Shown here in pieces: positions 9,121-17,747 of a DNA stretch of 64,000 nt. Origin of the DNA: Chromatiaceae bacterium (GTDB taxonomy: Bacteria > Pseudomonadota > Gammaproteobacteria > Chromatiales > Chromatiaceae); contig JADKCI010000002.1 of NCBI GenBank assembly GCA_016714645.1, positions 434,001 through 498,000 on the forward strand. The letters run 5' to 3'. Under the pieces are notes generated by a model that had not been told where the DNA came from, did not search any database, and saw only the letters and a program-made list of their open reading frames with translations. Each line of letters begins with the position of its first letter. Positions within the stretch are counted from its first letter, which is position 1. The translations under genes were made by a program, and so were the position numbers.

Positions 9121-10377
9121 CATCCGTCGTCGTCCTTGTCCAGCGTGGCCCTGGGCCTGCAAGCGCCCTGGGAAGTGGTCAATGTGGCCTTCGCTCCCGG
9201 GGCGGGGCGCATCGACTTGCAGGTCGCCTTCCGGCCGGGCACGCGCTTCACCTGCCCGCACTGCGGGGCGGAACACCAACCGGTGCATGACACCCTGGAG
9301 CGGGCGTGGCGTCGCCTCAACTTCTTCCAGTATCAGGCGTACCTCCACGGCAAGGTGCCGCGGGTGCGCTGCGGCCCCTGCGCCAAGACCACGCAGGTGG
9401 CCGTGCCGTGGGCGCGTCCCGACAGCGGTTTCACGCTGCTGATGGCAGCCCTGATCGTCACCCTGTGCCAGGCGATGCCGGTCCGCCCGGTGGCGCAGCT
9501 GCTGGCGGTCAGCGACGTGCGCGTGTGGCGCACCCTGGATCACGACGTTGACCAGGCGCGTGCCCAAGAGGACTTCTCCGCCGTCGCCGCGGTGGGTCTG
9601 GACGAGACCGCCGCACGGCGCGGGACGACGACATCAGCCTCTTTCACGACCTGGAGGCGGGGCGCTTGCGGTACGCCTGCGATGGGCGCAAGGCCGAGGT
9701 CGTGGCACCGTTTGCTGACGACCTTGAAGCCCACGGTGGCGATGCCGAGAACGTTCGCGCGGTGTGCATCGACAGGTCCACCCGCTATCGCGCCGGGGTT
9801 GCCGAGCACCTGCCCTGGGCGGCGGTGACCTTCGACGAGTTCCATGTGCTCCAACGGGTCAACCAGGCGGTCGACGAGGTCCGCCGCCAAGAGGCGAAAT
9901 CCACCCCTAGCCTCAAACGTCGCCGCTACCGGTGGCTCAAGGACAAGCAGGACGGGAGCATCCGCCAGATCAGCCACTACACCGATCTCAAGCGCCTGAA
10001 CCTCAAGACCCACCAGGCGTTTCGCATCAAAGAAGCCCTGCGCGAGAGGTTCCACCGGGCCGCCAACCGCGCGGAGGCCGAACCGCTGCTGGAGCAGGGG
10101 TACCGCTGGGCACGCCGCTGCCTCCTCGAACCCATGAAGCAGGTCGCCACGACCCTCAAGAACCACTGGGACGGCATCCTCAACGCCTTCGATTCCAAAC
10201 TCACTAACGGCCGGGTCGAAGGGGCCAATGCGCTCATCCAAGGCCGCTAAGGCCAAGGCCCGTGGCTATGGCACCACCCAGCACCTGATCACCATCGCCT
10301 ACCTCCTGGTCGGCAAGCTCCGTCACCTACCGGCATCCCCCTTCAAACTCAACGCGTGTGCCACGGTCGCAGCATGA
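9115..10377 (+). pseudogene. ISL3-family transposase with two frameshifts
   Basis: The reading frames together rebuild an ISL3 transposase of about 420 residues. An N-terminal zinc finger (FTCPHCGAEH, then VRCGPCAKTT) is followed by a helix-turn-helix and the catalytic domain with GLDETAARRG, AVCIDRS, TFDEFHVLQRVNQAVDEVR and finally RVEGANALIQ. The frame changes near 9620 (after AARRG; the continuation ISLFHDLEAGRLRYACDG is in the next frame). It changes again near 10240, where an extra G creates a stop; the true end AAKAKARGYGTTQHLITIA runs to 10377. Two shifts make it inactive as it stands. I could not delimit the terminal repeats. Confidence 0.85.
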
Positions 10378-10451
10378 ATCAAAAGCGTCAGACCCCTTGC
10401 CCATACCAAACGTAAGAGAGCCGTTTTTGCTTGCCTAAGGCGGATGAGCAC

Positions 10452-11453
10452 TTAATTGAAGGGATGGGGCCGCGGGGTCTTATCGGAAGACGGGGGTAGG
10501 ATCGGCAACTGGAAGCTGGGCTGATCGCCGGTCAGGGTCTTGAGAAAGGCGACGATCTGGGCATTTTCCTCCGGGGTGAACTTTTTGCCGAGCTGGATAC
10601 GGCCCATGATCTCCACTGCCTCGCCCAGGGTGTCGGCGGCGCCGTCGTGGAAATAGGGGTAGGTCAGGGCGACGTTACGCAGGGTTGGCACCTTAAAGTT
10701 GAAGCGGTCGGCGTCTTTGCCGGTAACGCCGGCGCGGCCTTCGATTTCGGAGGTCCCCTTGTAGGGCTCGACCACCCCCATCTTCTGGAAGGAGTTGCCA
10801 CCCACCGCCTCGCCATTGTGGCAGGCGACGCAGCCGCTGTTCTTGAACACCTGGTAGCCCGCCAGCTCTTCCTGGGTCAGGGCGTCATCCTTGCCCAAGA
10901 GCCAGATGTCGAAGCGCGAGTTGGGGGTGACCAGGGTCTTCTCGAACTCGGCGATGGCGGCGGTTACCTGATCGATGCTCATCTGGTCGGTGCCGAATAC
11001 CTGGCGGAACTCGCGCACATATTCGGGTATGGACCAAAGTACGCCAATGGCCAGGGTGTGCGAGAAGGCCATCTCACCCGGGTTGGCGATGGGGCCGCCG
11101 GCCTGCTCCTTGAGGTCCGCCGCGCGGCCGTCCCAGAACTGGGCCACATTCAGACTCGAGTTGAGTACGGTCGGGGAGTTGATGGGGCCTTGCTGCCACT
11201 TGTCGCCGATGGAGGTTTTGATGTTGTCTGTGCCGCCCATGGACAGGTTGTGGCAGGAGTTGCAGGAGATGAAGCCGGAATTGGACAGACGGGGGTCGAA
11301 GTAGAGCTTCTTGCCCAATTCCACCATGCCCAGGTTGATGGACTGCGGCGGGCGGATAGGGGTGATGGGCTCGTCCCTCATGGCCGAGGCGGTGGCGGCA
11401 AGGCTCACGCTGGCCGTCAGAAGGGAGAGGGTGAATGTCGTCAGTGCCTTCAT
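10452..11453 (-). CDS. Di-haem cytochrome c peroxidase (periplasmic)
   Basis: Starting at the ATG at 11453 (MKALTTFTLS), which follows a CAGGAGA ribosome site, the product is 333 residues with a signal peptide cut near ATASA. Two CxxCH haem sites are present: C64-N-S-C67-H68 (N-terminal, peroxidatic) and GCVACH (C-terminal, electron-transferring). KLYFDPRLSNSG and FHDGAADTLGEAVEIMG are typical of the CcpA/MacA family. It reduces hydrogen peroxide to water with electrons from periplasmic cytochromes. With katG (45.2 kb) it is one of two peroxide-removing enzymes in the window. It appears to be a single-gene unit next to the transposon remnants. Confidence 0.93.
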   Translation of the reverse strand: MKALTTFTLSLLTASVSLAATASAMRDEPITPIRPPQSINLGMVELGKKLYFDPRLSNSGFISCNSCHNLSMGGTDNIKTSIGDKWQQGPINSPTVLNSSLNVAQFWDGRAADLKEQAGGPIANPGEMAFSHTLAIGVLWSIPEYVREFRQVFGTDQMSIDQVTAAIAEFEKTLVTPNSRFDIWLLGKDDALTQEELAGYQVFKNSGCVACHNGEAVGGNSFQKMGVVEPYKGTSEIEGRAGVTGKDADRFNFKVPTLRNVALTYPYFHDGAADTLGEAVEIMGRIQLGKKFTPEENAQIVAFLKTLTGDQPSFQLPILPPSSDKTPRPHPFN

Positions 11454-11747
11454 CGAGCGATCTCCTGCGAGCGTGGGACTAGCCGGTTGACCCGGCCAAC
11501 GAGGTTTTGGAGCGGTGAACTCCGGGAATAAGTCATGGGCGGCCACCCTCTGGTGGGGTCGGTAAAGCTACCGGTTCCTCAGGGTTAGGGAGCGCGGGGC
11601 CCCGATCGCCCCGCCTTTGAGCACAGGGATGATTCTTGAGGGTTTCAGGGTTGCTTTGCATTGATTTTTGACAAACAGCCCCTCTCCTAAAGAAATCCGG
11701 ATCCCGGAAATACCCCCTTGCCGCCGATGACCGCCGCCCCTTGGGCA

Positions 11748-12797
11748 TCAGGCGATGGTCACTTCCGGGGACAGGTAAACATCCTGGATGGCATTTAACA
11801 GCCGCACCCCCTCCGCCATGGACTTCTGGAAGGCCTTGCGTCCCGAGATGAGGCCCATGCCCCCGGCCCGCTTGTTGATCACCGCCGTACGCACCGCCTG
11901 GTGGAGATCGTCCTTACCCGAGGGACCACCCGAATTGATCATGCCCACCCGGCCCATGTAGCAGTTGGCCACCTGATAGCGTACCCAGTCGATGGGGTGG
12001 CTGCCGGAGAGTTCTGCGTAAACCCGCGGGTGGGTCTTGCCAAAGCCGATAGCGGTGTAGCCCCCGTCGCGGGTGGCCTGTTTCTGTTTCACGATGTCCG
12101 CCTCGATGGTTACGGCCAGGTGATTAGCCTGGCCGGTGAGATCCGCGGCCTCGTGATAGTCGACACCCTCATGATTGAAGGCGGCGTTGCGCAGATAGGC
12201 CCAGAGCACGGTAACCATGCCCAGTTCATGGGCCCGGGCGAAGGCGGCGCTTACCTCCTGGATCTGGCGTCGCGACTCGGCGGAGCCGAAATAGATGGTG
12301 GCCCCTACGGCCACGGCCCCCATGTCAAAGGCTTGATCCACCGAGGCCCAGATCGTCTGGTCGTAGATAGTCGGGTAGGCGAGCATCTCGTTATGGTTGA
12401 GCTTCACCACGAAGGGGATCTTGTGGGCATGGCGCCGCCCCACCGAGCCCAAGACCCCGAGGGTGGAGGCCACCGCGTTGCAGCCCCCTTCGATCGCCAG
12501 GCGCACGATGTTCTCGGGGTCGAAATAGATGGGGTTGGGGGCGAAGGAGGCTCCCCCCGAGTGCTCCACCCCCTGGTCCACCGGCAGGATGGACAGATAG
12601 CCGGTTCCCCCCAGGCGGCCGTGGTCGATGAGGGTCTGTAGGGCCCTCAGCACCCCCGGCCGACGGTCTGAGTCCATCATGACCCGGTCCACGAAGTCCG
12701 GTCCTGGCAGGTGCAGCAGGGACCGGGGAATGCCCTGGCAGATGTGGCCCAGGAGATCGGGTGCCTCTTCGCCCAACAAACCTTGGATTTCGGTCAT
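11748..12797 (-). CDS. fbaB: Class I fructose-bisphosphate aldolase (archaeal/DhnA type)
   Basis: The 349-residue protein is recognised across its length as the FbaB/DhnA-type class I aldolase (Schiff-base enzyme), not the zinc-dependent class II. Typical stretches are SILPVDQGVEHSGGASFAPN, PFVVKLNHNE, GATIYFGSAES and MINSGGPSGKDD. It interconverts fructose 1,6-bisphosphate with glyceraldehyde 3-phosphate and dihydroxyacetone phosphate, in glycolysis, gluconeogenesis or the Calvin cycle. A GGAGG-like ribosome site (GGAGGAAGCA) precedes the ATG at 12797. The island boundary lies about 230 bp upstream. Confidence 0.94.
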   Translation of the reverse strand: MTEIQGLLGEEAPDLLGHICQGIPRSLLHLPGPDFVDRVMMDSDRRPGVLRALQTLIDHGRLGGTGYLSILPVDQGVEHSGGASFAPNPIYFDPENIVRLAIEGGCNAVASTLGVLGSVGRRHAHKIPFVVKLNHNEMLAYPTIYDQTIWASVDQAFDMGAVAVGATIYFGSAESRRQIQEVSAAFARAHELGMVTVLWAYLRNAAFNHEGVDYHEAADLTGQANHLAVTIEADIVKQKQATRDGGYTAIGFGKTHPRVYAELSGSHPIDWVRYQVANCYMGRVGMINSGGPSGKDDLHQAVRTAVINKRAGGMGLISGRKAFQKSMAEGVRLLNAIQDVYLSPEVTIA

Positions 12798-13023
12798 TGC
12801 TTCCTCCGTTTTATTGGCAGGGTTGGTGGCGTGGCATCATGCATCCAGACGGCTTTTAGGAGGGCCCGATGACAGGCAGAAGTCAGGATGCACGCGAATG
12901 AGGATAGCAGGCGATCCCTCTTCCTGCCGGAGAGAAGCCTGGCTTGCCAACACCATTCGGAAATGGATGCGGGACCTGGTTCCTGGTCACCAGGTACTGG
13001 AATGAGGAGGCGGGTGAGCAGTG

Positions 13024-13500
13024 CCGCTAGCGGCAACGCCGGCCCAGGGGGGCTGACGGCGCCGCCAAGGGTCGGAACAGCCGCCCCTCGGCGCGCAGGA
13101 AGTGGACGAAGAATTCGAACAGGACGAGGCGAGTAGTCTGAACGAAGACCACCAGGCCTTCCAGCACCACGGCGAAGACATTGCCCATGATCACCACCAG
13201 CCACCAGCCCAGGGGGTGTTCCACGCCCTGGGCCAGGGTCATGATAGTGTGGGAGAGGGCGGCGTGGGCGAGGGGCGAAGGCGCCCACCCGGGCGAAGGA
13301 CAGGGTGTTCAGCAAGAGTTCGAACAAGCTATAGAGCAGCCGCCCCAGGGCCCCGGCCAGGGCCTGGATACCCGCCCCGCGGCACTGCCAGAGGCTGCCG
13401 GCGATGAAATGGAGCAGGGCCAGGCCGGCGACCCAGAGGGCCTGGGGATAGGCCATGGTCACCAGCAACGCCAGGTAAAGGATCAGGACGGCCGCATCCA
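13024..13500 (-). pseudogene. Truncated 3' duplicate of the V-type ATPase subunit I gene
   Basis: This stretch repeats the last 480 bp or so of the gene at 43254-45098, in the same orientation and about 95% identical by eye. It covers VDAAVLILYLALLVTMAYPQ through the C-terminal LGRRCR. One extra G near 13272 (GAGGGGCGAAGG instead of GAGGGCGAAGG) breaks the frame. The 5' three-quarters of the gene is missing and is replaced by unrelated sequence after 13500. It is the left member of a direct-repeat pair that brackets the eCIS island. Confidence 0.92.
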
Positions 13501-13577
13501 CCCCCGCCAAGGCACATGGCCGGCTAACCGCCAGCGCCTCGTCACGCGCGATCCACGCACCCTGGGTGCTCACCGGC

Positions 13578-13810
13578 TCAGCCCGGACTTTTCTTCAGCC
13601 AGTCCCGTTCCATCTTTAGCCGCCCGCACTCGCGGTAGAGCCGTTCGGGCCCGGGCTGCTCCAGAATCTCCTTCTGCCACCGCCCCACCTGGACTGGATG
13701 GCCCCCATGCTCCTGCCCGATCTCGTTCGCCGTCTTGACCCAACGGATCGCCTCCAGACCGACTTTGGCCTTGAAAGCGCCGGGTACGTCTTGCGCTGCG
13801 CTTCACTCAT
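13578..13810 (-). pseudogene. IS3-family OrfA remnant
   Basis: The minus strand begins MSEAQRKTYP at 13810. After one frame change close to 13782 it continues FKAKVGLEAIRWVKTANEI, QEHGGHPVQVGRWQKEILEQ and KMERDWLKKSPG, ending at 13578. This is the helix-turn-helix OrfA of an IS3 element. The frame change and the absence of OrfB after it show that the element is dead. It lies just inside the left boundary of the eCIS island. Confidence 0.7.
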
Positions 13811-14298
13811 GCTGACATGCCGCTTTGGGTTCGGCGCAAGCTTAAATGACTGTCCGGTTTTCGAGGTCCGCTTTAGTCGACTCCCTCCAAGCCTTGGTCA
13901 TGATCTGCGAGGGCAATTCGCCGCAGTTGGGGTAGGCGGCGTCAGGGGTACCTGAACCGTTACGTAATGCGCACCGCCTCCGTATATGTACTGATTTCGT
14001 CCAGTCCGCAGTGCGACTATGCTCTCGGGTAAATTCTAACTCCGACCGCCGCGTGCTCAGCCGCCCACGGCATCACCGGATGCTGGCCAACTCGGCGCGG
14101 TGATTCGCTCCGCCGGGTGGCCGGAGCGAAAGCCATACGCGCATTGTTCCGCCATGCGTCATAAGCGAGAGGAAGCGCCATGCGTCAGCAACGAGAGGAA
14201 GTGGTGGTCGGGGAAAGAATCGCGCGCGGTTCGTTGCGAATGCCCGTCGCTCGCGCGAAGCGGCACGCACCGGCTGGTTGCGCGAGAGAGTGCTGGTC
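13811..14298 (+). promoter_or_regulatory. Leader region of the eCIS operon, with a 25-bp tandem repeat
   Basis: No convincing gene is seen. Because the eCIS genes follow almost without gaps, the operon promoter must lie here, but I cannot name a clear -35/-10 pair. Two near-identical 25-base units occur in tandem at 14151-14175 and 14177-14201 (both start GCCATGCGTC and end GAGAGGAAG). A weak 40-codon frame starts at 14179; I do not call it a gene. Confidence 0.4.
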
Positions 14299-14901
14299 AT
14301 GATCGTTGAGGCGATGGCGCTCCTTCTCCGGCAACTGAACGGCTTTATCGCGCAGAACGACAGCAGTGCAGGTGCACCCACGCAGGCCGTGTGGGGCAAC
14401 ATTGCGCAACTCGATCGTCAGGAAATCGCGACGGAGTTGGACAACCATCTCGTCTTGAGCCTGGTCAACCTCGAGGAGGAGCGGGCGCTCAAGAACGGTA
14501 GGGCCTCGACGACCACGAGCACCGGCGATGTCGCGTACCGGAATCGTCCGATTCACCTCAACCTGTTCCTGCTGTTCACAGCAAACTACCGCAACTACGG
14601 GACCGCTCTCCGCCGCCTGGCGCAGGTGCTGACGTTCTTCCAGGGAAAACAGAAATTTACGTTCGCCAACTCCCCCGGTCCCAACCTGCCACAGGGCGGC
14701 ATCGCGGAGTTCTCGCTGGTGCTGGATCTGCTCTCTCTGAGCTTTGAGGAGGTCAATCACCTCTGGGGGTTTTTGGGCACCAGGGAAAGTCCGTTTGCGG
14801 TGTACCGTGGGCGACTGGTCGTCATTGCCGACCAGCGTCTGCTTGAAACCGGGGCGAGAATCCAGGACTTCGATATCACCAACCGAAGTAACACCGCATG
14901 A
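14299..14901 (+). CDS. eCIS cap/terminator protein, Pvc16-like (DUF4255)
   Basis: The product is 200 residues from the ATG at 14299 (MIVEAMALLLRQLN). GTG 14290 and TTG 14278 are in-frame alternatives. It matches the Pvc16/DUF4255 N-terminal family: an initial helix, a LDNHLVLSLVNLEEERAL strand region, PIHLNLFLLFTANY and a late EVNHLWGFLGT segment. In PVC particles Pvc16 caps the distal end of the tube and sheath, fixing their length. It is the first gene of the operon here, whereas in PVC it is last. It overlaps the next gene by 4 bp. Confidence 0.88.
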   Translation: MIVEAMALLLRQLNGFIAQNDSSAGAPTQAVWGNIAQLDRQEIATELDNHLVLSLVNLEEERALKNGRASTTTSTGDVAYRNRPIHLNLFLLFTANYRNYGTALRRLAQVLTFFQGKQKFTFANSPGPNLPQGGIAEFSLVLDLLSLSFEEVNHLWGFLGTRESPFAVYRGRLVVIADQRLLETGARIQDFDITNRSNTA

Positions 14902-16271
14902 TTCGCTACCGGCCATTGTTCGACGTCGCGATTGCCCACGACTATTTCCTGAGTCGAGGGGACATCGTATTCGAAGCGCAGCCCGATCTCGATCGCGCCG
15001 CCCTCACCAATCTGTATTCCGTGGCCAATTCTCTCGAGCTGTTTCCGGATGCCGAGACAGTCTCGGTGCTGGCCGGGTACCGGATGATCTTCCGGGCAAC
15101 GGCCGCCGGGTTCACCGTCGCCGTACAGCTCGATCCGGCGGCGAACGACATCCGGCCGATCATGCCGCCGGCGGCCGACTTCAGACTGACGTTCGTTCTG
15201 CGATCCGCCGACTCGTGGTTTGCCAACTATACGGAACTCGGTCCGGTCACCACCGGCTTCTACCGGTTCGGCAACGACTCGCAGAACAGGGTCGCGGGAG
15301 TGAATTTCCTTTCGAGGCCCGTGCTGCCGTTCGATGCCGCGCGGCGTTACGCCGCCGGTGAAGTCCATGCGCAGGCGGTGGTGCCTACGTTCGATCTGTT
15401 CCTCGCGTTAAGGGACACTGGACCTGCGGCGGCTTCGGTGGCCGCCGACTGGAGGCGCATTCCAGCGGACACATTCAGCGTGTCCACCACCTACCAGAGC
15501 GGAGCGATCGTTCTTTCGAACAATCGGCTGTTTCGCGCGCTCGTTAACAACGCCGGCGCAGACCTGACCAATGCCGCGAACTGGCAGCCCGTGAGTATCC
15601 TTGGGAATCAATACGTTACCGCTGCTGATGCTGTTCTGCCCGTTGCCGGACTCTTCGATCTGGATATCAGGGACCTGGCAGTTTCCCAAGCGTTCGTTCG
15701 TGCGTTTTCTTCCAACGGAACGGCGCCGGCTAAGGAGCAGATGTTCGCAACCGAACAGGGGACGCTGGATCGCGTGCAGGTCGACCTTCGTGGTCTCACG
15801 CCGGGCCCGTACCGCATCGAGATCCTGAATGCCGGTTCTATCGTGCGGGCGCTCTCTTGCTACCTCGCTCCTGTAGCAAAGACTGAGAATTGGTTCGGCG
15901 TCATCGACATCCAAAGCGGCGCCGGCGACTTCGCGCTGCTGAACGCCAACGGTACCCTCCGGACGCCACACTACGTACTGCGCTTTCTCAACCGCGCTAC
16001 TCGCTGGCGCTACATCTTTCCGTCGGCCCAGCAGATCGGCACGGGCGGCGAGGTAACGCCGGACCCGGCGAACGACCGCGTTCTCGTTACGCCCGATCCT
16101 CGCCCGCTCACGCGCTTCGGAGTTGGCTCGCGGCTGCAGGCCGACAACGCAGCGACGGCAGCGGTTTCCGAAGAGATTCTCTTGCCGGCCCCTGAAGTGA
16201 AACAGATACGGCGCGAGAACGCGGAATGGTTTTCCGAGACCTACGTACCCAATTTCACATTAGGAGCATGA
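14898..16271 (+). CDS. eCIS-associated protein of unknown function with a possible carbohydrate-binding segment
   Basis: The 457-residue protein has no signal peptide or membrane segment. Its ATG overlaps the stop of the Pvc16-like gene (ATGA). The first 190 residues look like mixed alpha/beta structure. Residues about 198-235 (YQSGAIVLSNNRLFRALVNN, then an Asn-Ala-Ala-Asn-Trp-Gln-Pro-Val end) follow the spacing of CBM5/12-type or phage-fibre carbohydrate-binding modules. The C-terminal third contains a PHYVLRFLNRATRWRYIFP segment. Tight coupling between the cap and sheath genes suggests a structural or assembly part of the particle. I do not know a named family. Confidence 0.7.
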   Translation: MIRYRPLFDVAIAHDYFLSRGDIVFEAQPDLDRAALTNLYSVANSLELFPDAETVSVLAGYRMIFRATAAGFTVAVQLDPAANDIRPIMPPAADFRLTFVLRSADSWFANYTELGPVTTGFYRFGNDSQNRVAGVNFLSRPVLPFDAARRYAAGEVHAQAVVPTFDLFLALRDTGPAAASVAADWRRIPADTFSVSTTYQSGAIVLSNNRLFRALVNNAGADLTNAANWQPVSILGNQYVTAADAVLPVAGLFDLDIRDLAVSQAFVRAFSSNGTAPAKEQMFATEQGTLDRVQVDLRGLTPGPYRIEILNAGSIVRALSCYLAPVAKTENWFGVIDIQSGAGDFALLNANGTLRTPHYVLRFLNRATRWRYIFPSAQQIGTGGEVTPDPANDRVLVTPDPRPLTRFGVGSRLQADNAATAAVSEEILLPAPEVKQIRRENAEWFSETYVPNFTLGA

Positions 16272-16274
16272 CCG

Positions 16275-17744
16275 ATGGCTCTGAATCTGAGAACGCCAGG
16301 CGTCTACATCGTTGAGGAATCGAAATTTCCGCCGTCGGTGGTTCCAGTCGAGACTGCGATTCCCGCATTTTTTGGCTACACGCGCGCGACGCAATACAAA
16401 GGCGCCAACCTCCTGAACCGTCCAGTCGCCGTTAACTCGCTACTCGAGTTCCAGGAGATTTTCGGCGACCCTCCAGGAATCGGCGACTTCGCGATCTCGC
16501 TCGACGAAGATGGCAACGTCGCGACCCCGGTAGCCGACCCGGCCGCGGTCGCAAAGGGCCGATTCCGGCTCGCATACGCGATGCGTCACTTCTACGACAA
16601 CGGAGGCGGCCGCTGCTACATCGTGAGCGTCGGCAGTCACGCGTCGAGCACGCTGGCGAGCGACATCGCCGACGCGCATACCGCCGGCCTGGAGGCGCTG
16701 GCGCGCGAGGACGAGCCGACGCTGCTGGTATTTCCGGATCTGTCGGGCATGCGGCCCGATGATCCGAACAACGCGGGACAGGTCGCCGCAGTGCGCGCCG
16801 CGTACCACGGCGTGCTCATCCAGGCGCTCAACCAATGCGCCACGCTCGGCGACCGCTTCGTCATCTGCGACCTGTGGGACGGCGCCGCGGCCGGCAGCGC
16901 CGGGATTACCGCGTTCCGCAACGGCATCGGCACACGGAACCTGAAATACGCCGCGGCCTATCACCCGTTCATCGAGACCAGGATGCCGTGGAACTGGGAT
17001 GAAGGCACGATCAAAATCTCGCAGATCGCCCGCCGCAACGATGACGGCACGTTGACGCGGCCGAGCCCACATGACAACAAGCCGCTCGCTGAGCTTAAGG
17101 CGGGTTCACCTGGGTCGAACCCGCTCATCTACGGCAATGTGCGCAACGCGCTCGCCGGCTACAGCGTGACCCTGCCGCCGGCCGCGGCCGTCGCCGGCGT
17201 CTACGCGACCGTCGACAGGACACGTGGCGTCTGGAAATCACCGGCCAATGAGAGCTTGGCGTCGGTCCGCTCGCTGACGGTCGCGATCGACCAGGACCTG
17301 AACGACGGCATGAACGTCGATGCGACCGGAAAGTCCATCAACGCCCTGCGGGCCTTCGCGGGCAAGGGATTTCTCGTCTGGGGCGCCCGGACGCTCGCCG
17401 GCAACGACAACGAGTGGCGCTACGTGTCGGTGCGCCGCTTCTTCAACATGGTGGAAGAGTCCTGCAAGAAGGCCACGGAACCATTCGTGTTCGAACCAAA
17501 CGACGCCAACACCTGGGTCAAGGTGAAGGCGATGATCGAGAACTTCCTGGTCGTTCAGTGGCGCGACGGCGCGCTGGCGGGAGCCAAGCCCGAAAACGCG
17601 TTCTACGTCCGCGTCGGGCTTGGCACGACGATGACCGCGCAGGACATTCTCGAGGGCCGGATGAACGTCGAGATCGGCATGGCCGTGGTGCGGCCCGCCG
17701 AATTCATCGTCCTGCGCTTCTCTCACCAGATGCAGGAGGCCTGA
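16275..17744 (+). CDS. Contractile sheath protein 1 (Pvc2/Afp2-like)
   Basis: The 489-residue protein starts with the sheath signature TPGVYIVEE and VETAIPAFFGYT. It ends with the conserved sheath C-terminal domain (about 298-489), including GVYATVDRTRGVWKSPAN, GKGFLVWGARTLAGNDNEWR, YVSVRRFFNMVEES and an AEFIVLRFSHQ ending. Sheath subunits assemble around the inner tube and contract to drive it outward. Its length is normal for the family. Three bases separate it from the previous gene, and it is followed by a second, much larger sheath gene. Confidence 0.95.
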   Translation: MALNLRTPGVYIVEESKFPPSVVPVETAIPAFFGYTRATQYKGANLLNRPVAVNSLLEFQEIFGDPPGIGDFAISLDEDGNVATPVADPAAVAKGRFRLAYAMRHFYDNGGGRCYIVSVGSHASSTLASDIADAHTAGLEALAREDEPTLLVFPDLSGMRPDDPNNAGQVAAVRAAYHGVLIQALNQCATLGDRFVICDLWDGAAAGSAGITAFRNGIGTRNLKYAAAYHPFIETRMPWNWDEGTIKISQIARRNDDGTLTRPSPHDNKPLAELKAGSPGSNPLIYGNVRNALAGYSVTLPPAAAVAGVYATVDRTRGVWKSPANESLASVRSLTVAIDQDLNDGMNVDATGKSINALRAFAGKGFLVWGARTLAGNDNEWRYVSVRRFFNMVEESCKKATEPFVFEPNDANTWVKVKAMIENFLVVQWRDGALAGAKPENAFYVRVGLGTTMTAQDILEGRMNVEIGMAVVRPAEFIVLRFSHQMQEA

Positions 17745-17747
17745 GTC

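Noticed and set aside
9115..10377. Programmed frameshifting in the ISL3 transposase
   Set aside because: ISL3 elements normally use one frame. The two breaks look like simple single-base changes, so decay is the better explanation.
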